Assembly (NCBI GenBank): GCA_014238965.1
Contig: JABAAC010000073.1
Location: forward strand, 1 to 35,517
DNA: 35,517 bases
Reading direction: 5' to 3'
Source of the DNA: Phycisphaerales bacterium
GTDB lineage: Bacteria; Planctomycetota; Phycisphaerae; Phycisphaerales; SM1A02
Part shown: one piece after another, positions 1-7,953 of the stretch
Numbering within the stretch: position 1 is the first letter of the stretch
Layout: each line of letters starts with the position of its first letter
Translations under genes and position numbers: made by a program
The notes under the pieces: model-generated
Told to the model about the DNA's origin: nothing
The model's database searches: none
The model's input: the letters and a program-made list of their open reading frames with translations, nothing else

Positions 1-2
1 AC

Positions 3-221
3 GATCGAACACGGTTGGAGTTGACGCCCCGGACCGGCCGAAGCCACCAAATTCGACTGCACCTGTTGCACATCGGACACCCCATTCTGGGTGATGACCT
101 GTACGCACCGCCCAGCGCATTGGCGATGTCTGACCGATTGTGCTTACACGCAACGTCGCTCACCTTCAGACATCCAGTAACCAACGCTGATGTCACGTTT
201 ACCTCACCAGCGCCATTCTGA
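3..221 (+). CDS. RluA-family 23S rRNA/tRNA pseudouridine synthase, C-terminal fragment
   Basis: Only the last 72 codons are in the window; the frame is open to the left edge. The visible residues R-L-E-L-T-P-R-T-G-R-S-H-Q-I-R-L-H match the conserved RluA/RluC/RluD block in which the TGR(S/T)HQ(I/L)R motif follows the catalytic core. It is followed by the usual G-x-P-I-L-G-D-x-x-Y segment. The family isomerises uridine to pseudouridine in structured RNA. The target cannot be told from this fragment. The stop at 219-221 converges on the end of the squalene-hopene cyclase gene 21 bases away. Confidence 0.9.
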   Translation, partial: DRTRLELTPRTGRSHQIRLHLLHIGHPILGDDLYAPPSALAMSDRLCLHATSLTFRHPVTNADVTFTSPAPF

Positions 222-242
222 TCCTCTCCAGTGACAGCTGCA

Positions 243-2246
243 TCAGCAGGAGGAATGCTTGAATGTGGCGATTGCCATCACAGGGAAGTACAAGCGATAC
301 AAGTGATACCGCAGGTAAAACACACGTGGAAAACCAGTGCCCGTGTACTCCTCTTCGCACCATGAACCCGCTGGGTCGCCATCAGGGTTCTTGGCCGGAT
401 CGGCTGCATGAGCTTTAGACAATTGCGTATCAACAAGCCACTTGATCGCCCGCTCAACATGCGTGTCGCTGGTGCCAAAAATGGCCATCAGCGTCATCGC
501 TGCCCAGGCTGTCTGCGACGCGGTACTCCGACCAATGCCCTTTGTGGCAGGATCGATGTACGAGTGAGCCGACTCGCCGAACGACCCATCGGGGTGCTGA
601 ATGGAATGCAACCATCGCCCCGCCTCCTGAACCCAGGGGGCTTCTGGATGCACGCCGCACTTCAACGGACCAACCAGAGACTGCCACGTACCGTAGATGT
701 AGTTCACACCCCACCGACCAATGAACGCCCCATCTGCTGTTTGCTGCGACTGAATGTACGCAACGCCGCGTTGCACGGGCAGATCATCGATGGAATATCC
801 AAACCGTGACAAGCACTCAAGAACGCGCCCGGTAATGTCCGGACACGATGGATCCTGCATGGCATTGTGATCCGCAAACGGCACGTACTCCAGTACCTGT
901 CGATGCCTCGTCCGATCGAACGCCGCCCAACCTCCATCCTCATTTTGCATCGCCAACAACCACTGCACACCCCGCTCGCCCGCAGCAATTGCGCGATCAT
1001 CACCAGTTTGTTGCAAGGCCATAGCCACCTGCGCCGTGTCATCCACATCTGGATACCACGCATTCTCGTATTCGAAATACCAACTGCTCGCATTGCCTAG
1101 TGTGCGCACCGTGCTGGCCCAGTCACCGCGGAATGTGCACTCTTTAGCCAACAACCAATCGACTGCTGCGTCTACCGATTCATCCCCGGCTCGAAGGCCG
1201 CACGCACCCAAGGTGTACAGGGCGTAGCCCGTGTCCCACACAGGTGAAAAACACGGTTGAATCATGATGTGATCGCCTTTATCAACCATGAAATCATCGA
1301 GGTCATGTTCCGCTCGCTTCAACACAGGATGGTCCCGAGACCACCCCATGGCATGTAACGCGATCTGGAGGTAGACCATGGGCGGGAAAATGGCACCAAG
1401 TCCGATTGTTGCCGCCGAGCCGTCCTGTGAGGCACGATCAAGCATCCACTCTCGACACCGATCAAGCGATGCCTTTCGAAAGGGTGTTCCGCCAAACCTA
1501 TGAAGCGTTTTCATGCACCGGTCGGCAAAGCCGAAGAATGCCGCCCAACCCGGTGGCGCATCAACGGTTTGGCCAAGCGTGTTCCTTGCATGTTCGTTGA
1601 CGTACAACTCATCAATGCCGCTGGCCTGTGGCAACGACCGCGTGGGCCGCAAGGTTGTAACAATGGCAAGTGGAACGATCATCGTTCGGGTCCACGCACT
1701 AACCTTGCTTATGTGAAACGTGGACCACCGCGGCAGCAGCATGATTTCTGGTGGAATCGCTGGAATGGCATCCCAGGACACCTGCCCAAGACACGCAAGG
1801 TAGAAGTTGCTGAATGTATTGACACCCTCGGCCCCGCCCGCACTGAGTACTGCGCCGCGCGCTGCGGCCATATGTGGCGCATCGGGATCATCCCCCATCA
1901 GCTTCAATGCAAAGTAGCCCTTGACCGTTGCGCTGAGATCCATATCGGCATCGGGATACTGCCCCCATGTGCCATCTGGTCGCTGTTGCAGTCGTAGCCC
2001 TGCAGCGATTCGATCGAGCGTCTCCCGACCGGATCCGTCCATCGAGTCCGCATCCTCTTGGCCGAGGATGAACTTCATAAGCAGGTATTCGCTCTCTAGG
2101 ATGGAGTCCCCTTGCAGCAGGCCACACCAGTGGCCGTCCGTTCGCTGAACCTGCCCAAGTGCCCTCATCCCCGCATTCAGAGCAGTTGAGAGCTTTCGAG
2201 GTGAAACACCTGTACTAGGCTTGCCTTGTGCTGAAGTCGACGCCAT
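243..2246 (-). CDS. shc: Squalene-hopene cyclase
   Basis: This 667-residue protein has the normal length for bacterial squalene-hopene cyclases, which fold squalene into pentacyclic hopene, the hopanoid precursor, at the inner face of the membrane. The catalytic acid motif D-V-D-D is at residues 400-403. Several QW-type repeats are visible, including D-G-T-W-G near 91, D-G-G-W-A-A-F-D and D-G-S-F-G-E in the C-terminal half, and the ending G-T-G-F-P-R-V-F-Y-L-R-Y-H is typical. The ATG at 2246 is a reasonable start. No squalene-synthesis genes (hpnCDE) and no hpnH/G lie beside it, so it is a solitary hopanoid gene here. It diverges from the FIST gene with about 60 bases between the starts. Confidence 0.96.
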   Translation of the reverse strand: MASTSAQGKPSTGVSPRKLSTALNAGMRALGQVQRTDGHWCGLLQGDSILESEYLLMKFILGQEDADSMDGSGRETLDRIAAGLRLQQRPDGTWGQYPDADMDLSATVKGYFALKLMGDDPDAPHMAAARGAVLSAGGAEGVNTFSNFYLACLGQVSWDAIPAIPPEIMLLPRWSTFHISKVSAWTRTMIVPLAIVTTLRPTRSLPQASGIDELYVNEHARNTLGQTVDAPPGWAAFFGFADRCMKTLHRFGGTPFRKASLDRCREWMLDRASQDGSAATIGLGAIFPPMVYLQIALHAMGWSRDHPVLKRAEHDLDDFMVDKGDHIMIQPCFSPVWDTGYALYTLGACGLRAGDESVDAAVDWLLAKECTFRGDWASTVRTLGNASSWYFEYENAWYPDVDDTAQVAMALQQTGDDRAIAAGERGVQWLLAMQNEDGGWAAFDRTRHRQVLEYVPFADHNAMQDPSCPDITGRVLECLSRFGYSIDDLPVQRGVAYIQSQQTADGAFIGRWGVNYIYGTWQSLVGPLKCGVHPEAPWVQEAGRWLHSIQHPDGSFGESAHSYIDPATKGIGRSTASQTAWAAMTLMAIFGTSDTHVERAIKWLVDTQLSKAHAADPAKNPDGDPAGSWCEEEYTGTGFPRVFYLRYHLYRLYFPVMAIATFKHSSC

Positions 2247-2308
2247 TGGGGCACAGTGTAAATATCGCCGCCACGCGACGGGGCCAAATCCGGATACGCT
2301 TGCGAACC

Positions 2309-3511
2309 ATGCTTACCGGAACACGACGAACACAGGGCAACGCCGTCGCGGTGTCTGCGCTCAGCGAGCACCCGGACGGGCGTACGTCAATTGCTGAAGT
2401 CGCTGACACCCTTCATGAAGGCCTTCGCGGTGTTGCGCCAGACCTCGTTGTGCTCATGGCGAGCTTTCAGCACACCCGCATTCTTCCAGCTGCCGCAGCG
2501 GACCTTCGACGAACGCTCGGTGCAGGTCATCTCATTGGCGGGACAGCTGACACCGTCATGGGCGATTCCCGCGCACCAGAAGGCCGCCCCGCCGCTGTTG
2601 CCCTAGCGCTGCATCTGCCCAGCGCATCTGTTCGAGCATGGCGATCAACCCCTCGCAACCCCTTGCCACTATCTCGGCCCGATGACCTTCCTGGCACGGT
2701 TGGACTGAACGAGGAGACAGCTGGCGTACTGGTCATGGGCGACCCGTACACAACCCCCGCAAGTCGCATGGTGCCACTGCTGTCCACCTGCGCGGGTCGC
2801 CCAATTCCAATATTTGGCGGCTTGCTTTCAGGCGCTTCTCAGCCCGGTGGCAATTGTGTTCTGCTTGATGACCTTGTCCTCAACGAAGGATATGCCGGCA
2901 TAACGCTTGGCAACCTCGACATCGACGTCATCTCAAGTGAAGGCTGCAAGCCTATTGGCGAGCCAGTGGTCATTACCAAGTGCGATGAGAATGTCATTCA
3001 AGAGTTAGGTGGACATCCCGCAGTTGAATCGCTGCAGAACATTGTCGATGGACTCTCCGAATCAGACCAAAACCTCGCTCGCAGTGGACTGCTCGTCGGC
3101 CAGGCGATGGACTCCAACAAAGTCCGATTCGGACGAAACGACTTTGAACTTCGCGCGGTCATGGGCGTGCATCCTGAGAAAGGTATTGCCATTGCCGCTG
3201 TGCCGCGTGTGGGCCGAACCATTCAGTTTCACGTTCGTGAACCGCGTGCCGCCGATGAAGATCTTCGGCTACTGCTCGATGCTCAATCACTGGACGATGC
3301 GCCGCCGCTTGCGGTACTTGCCACGAGCTGCAACGCTCGTGGTCAGTCGTTCTTCGGTCACGAGGGACATGACGCGGGTGTGCTTCGGGAACGCCTAGAC
3401 AAGCCGCCGCTGGCTGGTTTTTACGCAGTGGGTGAATTTGGCCCTGTTGGGGACTCATCGATGGTGCATGGACAGAGCATCGTCGCTGCCATGCTCCGCA
3501 CTCGAAGTTGA
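2309..3511 (+). CDS. FIST-domain signal transduction protein
   Basis: About 400 residues. The N-terminal half (A-D-T-L-H-E-G-L-R-G, then D-L-V-V-L-M-A-S-F, G-A-G-H-L-I-G-G-T-A) matches the FIST_N domain. The C-terminal half (G-L-L-V-G-Q-A-M-D, F-x-L-R-A-V-M-G, and the ending G-F-Y-A-V-G-E-F-G-P-V-G) matches FIST_C. FIST proteins are thought to sense small ligands and often accompany chemotaxis or cyclic-nucleotide proteins, but no such partner is next to it here. I chose the ATG at 2309 because the in-frame GTG at 2228 would overlap the start of the divergent cyclase gene and adds an Arg-rich, poorly conserved leader. Its ligand is unknown. Confidence 0.85.
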   Translation: MLTGTRRTQGNAVAVSALSEHPDGRTSIAEVADTLHEGLRGVAPDLVVLMASFQHTRILPAAAADLRRTLGAGHLIGGTADTVMGDSRAPEGRPAAVALALHLPSASVRAWRSTPRNPLPLSRPDDLPGTVGLNEETAGVLVMGDPYTTPASRMVPLLSTCAGRPIPIFGGLLSGASQPGGNCVLLDDLVLNEGYAGITLGNLDIDVISSEGCKPIGEPVVITKCDENVIQELGGHPAVESLQNIVDGLSESDQNLARSGLLVGQAMDSNKVRFGRNDFELRAVMGVHPEKGIAIAAVPRVGRTIQFHVREPRAADEDLRLLLDAQSLDDAPPLAVLATSCNARGQSFFGHEGHDAGVLRERLDKPPLAGFYAVGEFGPVGDSSMVHGQSIVAAMLRTRS

Positions 3512-3521
3512 ACGGGTGATT

Positions 3522-3550
3522 TTGAGCTTGAATCCATCTTTGTGTTAAAT
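3522..3550 (+). promoter_or_regulatory. Possible sigma-70-like promoter upstream of the secreted dockerin-tailed gene
   Basis: TTGAGC (3522-3527) and TTAAAT (3545-3550) are separated by 17 bases, about 90 bases before the ATG at 3643. Each box matches 4 of 6 consensus positions. The gene stands apart from the FIST gene and needs its own promoter, but the match is weak. Confidence 0.25.
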
Positions 3551-3642
3551 CGCGTTGGGCAAATCCCAAATTCTGATTGCCTTGGTTTGAGGCCCGCTCT
3601 ACGCTGAAGTGCTCACGATTCAGGAAAGAGGAGTATTTGAGC

Positions 3643-4782
3643 ATGTATGGGAAGACAGGAATCGCTTTGGCTGCCGCTGCCATGACAAGCCCCCTAGTTT
3701 GGGCTGGTGGCGTTGTTGTAGATGGCACCCGAGAGGCCGCGTACGGACCTCCCGCATCCACTCAGAACAACAGCACTGGCTTTGGCAACAATGACAATGA
3801 TCACATTGGCTACGCAGCGGGGTCTGAGCTCGATGGTGGCAGTGTCATTATTGATAACGGCAGCCTCTTCATCCACCTTGGCGGCAACCTTGAGAGTAAC
3901 TACAACAAGATTGAACTCTTCATCGATGCACGTGCTGGTGGCCAGAACCGAATTCTGGGCATCAATCCAGATGTCAGTTATGGCGCCCTGCAACGCATGG
4001 GAGACGATGGCTCTGGAAACGGCCTGACCTTCGATCTCGGTTTCGAGGCAGACTTCTACTTGGACATCACCTGTGGGGACAACGGCGCTGGCAACGGTAT
4101 TTACTCGTTTGTCAACTTCGCTGAACTACGCACCTTGGGTGACGGTATCGGCGGCTACGCTGGCAGCGGCAGCTCTTACAACCTCGACAATGTCGACTAC
4201 GTTGAAGCTTCCATTGGCGACTACGGAATTGCCGTGGCGATCAACAACAGTAATATCGCGGGGGTTATTGGCGGCGATGGCACTGACTGCGGCGCTCCAG
4301 ATGACCTGACGGTTACGACGGGAATCGAAATTGAAATCCCGCTGTACCTGCTGGACTGGGACTTCAAAGGCATCCCATTTGATGATGTCAAAGTGTGCGC
4401 GTTTGTGAATGCCGCTGACCACAACTGGGTTTCGAACCAAGTGCTCAATGGGCTCGGTGGCAGTGCCAACATTGGTGAGCCACGCCTCGTGAACTTTGCT
4501 GAGATTGATGGCAACCAATACTTCTCCATAGGCGATATTGCGGATCCATGTGTTCCAGCGACGGTAGGCGCGTGTTGCTTCGCCAACGGTGAATGCTGGG
4601 AAGGCGTCACTGCCGTGCATTGTGATACCAGCCGTGGCCTGTGGATTGGTGAAGACATGACATGTGCCGACTGCGATCTCGGTGGTGGTGATAACTGCCC
4701 AACAGATACCAACGGCGATGGGACAACGAACGTCGACGATTTACTTGACGTAATCAGTCACTTCAATGAATTGTGCCCCTGA
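3643..4782 (+). CDS. Secreted protein with cysteine module and dockerin-like C-terminal tail
   Basis: This is a 379-residue exported protein. The ATG at 3643 follows a strong GGAAAGAGGAG ribosome site and starts a signal peptide (MYGKTGIALAAAA...), with probable cleavage after V-W-A near residue 21. The body (about 24-305) is a beta-rich, Asn/Gly/Asp-rich domain with the phrases G-N-L-E-S-N-Y-N-K-I-E-L-F-I-D and G-G-Q-N. I associate these with uncharacterised planctomycete surface proteins. Residues 308-351 are a cysteine module starting G-A-C-C and containing six cysteines. The last 28 residues contain one Ca-binding loop, D-T-N-G-D-G-T-T-N-V-D-D, then L-L-x-x-I-x-x-F-N and a final Cys-Pro. 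This is the same tail as on the next gene. The tail probably sorts or anchors the protein outside the cell. A real terminator follows, so it is a single-gene unit. Confidence 0.8.
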   Translation: MYGKTGIALAAAAMTSPLVWAGGVVVDGTREAAYGPPASTQNNSTGFGNNDNDHIGYAAGSELDGGSVIIDNGSLFIHLGGNLESNYNKIELFIDARAGGQNRILGINPDVSYGALQRMGDDGSGNGLTFDLGFEADFYLDITCGDNGAGNGIYSFVNFAELRTLGDGIGGYAGSGSSYNLDNVDYVEASIGDYGIAVAINNSNIAGVIGGDGTDCGAPDDLTVTTGIEIEIPLYLLDWDFKGIPFDDVKVCAFVNAADHNWVSNQVLNGLGGSANIGEPRLVNFAEIDGNQYFSIGDIADPCVPATVGACCFANGECWEGVTAVHCDTSRGLWIGEDMTCADCDLGGGDNCPTDTNGDGTTNVDDLLDVISHFNELCP

Positions 4783-4801
4783 CCCTTAACGTGTACGACA
4801 T

Positions 4802-4848
4802 CTGCGGCTCCCGCTGCCACCGCAGGCAGAGGGGGCCGCAGCTTTTTT
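4802..4848 (+). terminator. Rho-independent terminator
   Basis: CTGCGGC (4802-4808) pairs with GCCGCAG (4835-4841). An inner CTGCC/GGCAG arm lies inside it, and the run CTTTTTT follows at 4842-4848. It lies 20 bases after the stop of the secreted dockerin-tailed protein and separates it from the GH13 gene. It is the clearest intrinsic terminator in the window. Confidence 0.88.
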
Positions 4849-4900
4849 AGGCTGATGCTGCGATTCAAGAGAATGAAGCCCCCATACGCACAAGATTCCA

Positions 4901-6961
4901 TTGTCGCTGAAAAAGCACGGGATATACTTGGCCGTTGTGAATCACATAGTTGAACATTGCATCTTGGCCAGCGTGGCAACAGTTGCTGCGTCATTGCACG
5001 GTGCGGCAACGGCCCAATCGTCACACGAGGGCATGGGGGCCAACGTCTGGATTGATGACGGTGGCTGGGGCACGTCCTTTCGCACATGGGCACCTCATGC
5101 TGACGTCGTCTACATCACGGGCGACTTCAACGATTGGACAACCAACACGCACCCCCTCGTGCACGAAGGTGATGGCATCTGGAGTTTGGACGTCCCTTCA
5201 GTTTGGGCTGGCACGCAGTATCAATTCGTCATGCTCAACGAGGGCAACACCTACTGGCGAAACGACCCGCGAGCCCGCAGCATGACGTCGAGCGATGGCA
5301 AGAGTGTTGTTGTCAATCCAAACCAATACTCCTGGCAACACGAATTCAGCATGCCCAACTGGAATGAGCTTGTCATTTATGAACTGCATCCCGGAACGTT
5401 CGGAGTCACGGATAACGGCATATTCCCAGGCACCTTTGACGGCATCGACGCGCATTTGGACCACATTTCCAACCTTGGTGTTAACGCGATCGAACTCATG
5501 CCGGTGGGAGAGTTTCCCGGCGATCAATCGTGGGGCTACAACCCGAGCCACATCTTCGCTATCGAGTCGCACTACGGCGGTCCTGATGGACTAAAGCGAC
5601 TCGTGGATGCTTGCCATGAACGCGGCATTGCGGTCCTCGTCGACGTCGTTTACAACCACCTGGGACCCAACGATCTCGCGGCGTGGCAGTTTGACGGATG
5701 GCAAGAGAACGAACTCGGCGGCATTTACTTCTACAACGATGACCGTGCATACACACCTTGGGGGGATACGCGGCCGGACTTTGGACGCGAGGAAGTGCGC
5801 AGATGGTTGCGCGATAGCGTCTTCAGTTGGTTTGACGAATATCACGTCGATGGCCTTCGGGTAGATGGTTGCCATTGGATCGAATGGACCGATGTTGGCG
5901 TGAATCCCGATGGCTGGTCGTGGATGCAGTGGATCAATGACGAACTTGATGCGGCGTACCCTGGCCGATTCATCTCCGCAGAGGATATGAGTGACAACCA
6001 TTGGATCACGAAGTCGACCGGCGAAGGCGGCGCTGGCTTTGACAGCCAGTGGGATCCCCACTTTGTGCATCCCATTCGAGAAGCTGTTGAAGGTGGTAGT
6101 GACGACTGGCGAAACATGTGGGCCGTGCACGACGCGATCATGTTTGCCTACAACGATGCCCCGATGCAACGCATCATTTTCACCGAGTCGCACGACGAAG
6201 TGGCCAATGGACGCCAGCGTGTTCCAGAGGCAATTTGGCCCGGCAACGCGGACTCGTGGTACTCGAAGAAGCGATCCACACTTGCTGCGGCAGTGCTCTT
6301 CACATCACCAGGCGTACCGATGCTCTTTCAGGGGCAAGAATTTCTAGAAGATGGCTGGTTCTCAGATGAGATCCCCCTCGATTGGGAACGTGCAGACCTC
6401 TATTCAGGCATCTCACGTCTCTACCGCGACCTGATTCACCTGCGGCGAAATCTAGCTGGGAACACCCGAGGGCTTACAGGCGAACATGTCAATGTGTACC
6501 ACGTGAACGACTGGGACAAAGTTATTGCATGGCACCGCTGGTTCAACGGCGGGGCTGGTGACGATGTCATTGCGATTGCAAACTTCAAGAACGAGACGTG
6601 GGATAGCTATCGCATCGGCTTGCCCTCAGCAGGCACCTGGCATTGTCGTTTCAACAGCGATTGGGTTGGCTACGACGACTCTTACGACGACCACCCAACG
6701 TGGACGGTAGAAGCCCAAAGCGTGCCTTGGAATGACATGCCCTTCAGTGCCGAAATCTCACTCGGCGCATACACCGCTTCGATCTTCTCACAGTCGCCCC
6801 CATGCATGTGGGACCTCAATGACGATGGCATCGTCGGTGTAGATGATTTGCTGCTGATCATTGCCCATTGGGGCACGGATGGCGGTGACATTGATGGCGA
6901 TGGAACAACCGACGTAGACGATCTACTATCTATCATCAATGCTTGGGGGAACTGCCCATGA
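4901..6961 (+). CDS. Exported GH13 alpha-glucan branching-enzyme-like protein with dockerin-like tail
   Basis: 686 residues from the TTG at 4901; GTG 4937 is an alternative, as no ATG is available in frame. A signal-peptide-like stretch ends at A-T-A-Q near residue 39. Residues 50-140 look like a CBM48 module (F-R-T-W-A-P, G-D-F-N-D-W). The GH13 barrel shows all four family regions: D-V-V-Y-N-H (248-253), G-L-R-V-D-G with nucleophile D322, I-S-A-E-D with acid E361, and T-E-S-H-D-E-V with D432. This pattern resembles 1,4-alpha-glucan branching enzymes or TreZ-like enzymes acting on alpha-1,4/1,6-glucans. Branching enzymes are normally cytoplasmic, so the signal peptide is unusual. The tail (about 635-686) has two Ca loops (D-L-N-D-D-G and D-I-D-G-D-G) and ends W-G-N-C-P. 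The exact reaction (branching, hydrolysis or transfer) is unknown. Confidence 0.85.
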   Translation: MSLKKHGIYLAVVNHIVEHCILASVATVAASLHGAATAQSSHEGMGANVWIDDGGWGTSFRTWAPHADVVYITGDFNDWTTNTHPLVHEGDGIWSLDVPSVWAGTQYQFVMLNEGNTYWRNDPRARSMTSSDGKSVVVNPNQYSWQHEFSMPNWNELVIYELHPGTFGVTDNGIFPGTFDGIDAHLDHISNLGVNAIELMPVGEFPGDQSWGYNPSHIFAIESHYGGPDGLKRLVDACHERGIAVLVDVVYNHLGPNDLAAWQFDGWQENELGGIYFYNDDRAYTPWGDTRPDFGREEVRRWLRDSVFSWFDEYHVDGLRVDGCHWIEWTDVGVNPDGWSWMQWINDELDAAYPGRFISAEDMSDNHWITKSTGEGGAGFDSQWDPHFVHPIREAVEGGSDDWRNMWAVHDAIMFAYNDAPMQRIIFTESHDEVANGRQRVPEAIWPGNADSWYSKKRSTLAAAVLFTSPGVPMLFQGQEFLEDGWFSDEIPLDWERADLYSGISRLYRDLIHLRRNLAGNTRGLTGEHVNVYHVNDWDKVIAWHRWFNGGAGDDVIAIANFKNETWDSYRIGLPSAGTWHCRFNSDWVGYDDSYDDHPTWTVEAQSVPWNDMPFSAEISLGAYTASIFSQSPPCMWDLNDDGIVGVDDLLLIIAHWGTDGGDIDGDGTTDVDDLLSIINAWGNCP

Positions 6962-7938
6962 CCCTTGCGCGATGGACAACCCATTCTCGCAAAGGCTTCT
7001 CATTGGTTGAGCTGATGGTGGTCGTAGCGATCATCGGTATTCTGGCGTCGCTCCTCCTTGTCAGCATTTCCAAGATGGAAACGTCGGCCTACATGTCAAC
7101 TGACTTGTCGCATCACCGCATGATAGCTAAGGCCAGTGCCACCCATGCAACTGACAACGAAAATCGATTGCTGCACCCGCGCACTGAAGAAACCAACCAG
7201 AATCAGATTAATGACATGGTCGGTCATCAATTTGTGCGGGAGATCATCGACAACGAAATGATTGATCAGGCGGTGATTGACGCCAATAAACGACTTTGGG
7301 TCAGAGCATATGACGAGAGCGGGATCATTCGACTCACTGACGCGGACACTGGACTGCCTGAGACGAGCCGCCAAGAGTTAACCCGCGCGTTGTCTGACGG
7401 TGCTGCATGGCAGTACATGGATGGTGATCCGTCAATCTACCGTTCACCGCTGGACCCAACGAAGATCACGCGGTCCTATTCGTTGAATGCCTTTGTCGGC
7501 ACGGAACTTTGCCCTGATGAATGGTTTGGTACTGGCTATACCGACCCCTTTTATAATGAGTTCGCCATGTACGCCGTGGGAACACCCACGCTGTCGCGTA
7601 TTCCCCAGCCCTCGAACACGTTCTTCTCGATTACCGAATGGGATCCAGGGCACAACTCCAGTGTGCCACCTGGTCGCAACCACCTCGGCTTCATGTTGCA
7701 CCCCAATCAGGCCACGGGATATGCCAACTACCAAATCTGGCACGATATCCCGGGCTTCTGGTACGACGGCAATTACACCATTTCCATGGTGGATGGATCA
7801 ACGAAATCCGTACCGGTCACTGACCCAAATCTAGTGGATGAGCTCGATGAACATCGCGTGGTCTATGACGGCGCAGATCTGAGACAGATTCAAGGGTGGA
7901 TGCTGCCGGGCGTGCTTGAGTACCGATTCGACAACTGA
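6958..7938 (+). CDS. Prepilin-type N-terminal cleavage/methylation domain protein
   Basis: 326 residues. The ATG at 6958 overlaps the stop of the GH13 gene (ATGA), so translation is probably coupled. A short basic leader ends at R-K-G; the prepilin peptidase site is G13/F14, with the conserved Glu at mature position 5 (F-S-L-V-E). A hydrophobic helix (L-M-V-V-V-A-I-I-G-I-L-A-S-L-L-L) follows. The rest is a pseudopilin-like globular domain with a late D-G-S strand motif (I-S-M-V-D-G-S). Planctomycetes carry large families of such proteins, of mostly unknown function, thought to be exported through a type II secretion/type IV pilus-like machine. The GspE-type ATPase at 9387 could belong to that machine. 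The gene converges on lysine transaminase, with 15 bases between stops. Confidence 0.88.
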   Translation: MTLARWTTHSRKGFSLVELMVVVAIIGILASLLLVSISKMETSAYMSTDLSHHRMIAKASATHATDNENRLLHPRTEETNQNQINDMVGHQFVREIIDNEMIDQAVIDANKRLWVRAYDESGIIRLTDADTGLPETSRQELTRALSDGAAWQYMDGDPSIYRSPLDPTKITRSYSLNAFVGTELCPDEWFGTGYTDPFYNEFAMYAVGTPTLSRIPQPSNTFFSITEWDPGHNSSVPPGRNHLGFMLHPNQATGYANYQIWHDIPGFWYDGNYTISMVDGSTKSVPVTDPNLVDELDEHRVVYDGADLRQIQGWMLPGVLEYRFDN

Positions 7939-7953
7939 CAATTCACAAAGCGC

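Noticed and set aside
408-1997. Several plus-strand open frames of 60-165 codons opposite the cyclase gene
   Set aside because: They lie fully inside the clearly real squalene-hopene cyclase gene, have no recognisable domain and are rich in Arg/Pro/Ser as shadow frames usually are.
3159-3761. A 200-codon minus-strand open frame spanning the end of the FIST gene and the start of the secreted protein
   Set aside because: It crosses two real genes and an intergenic region, has no recognisable motif and no ribosome site.
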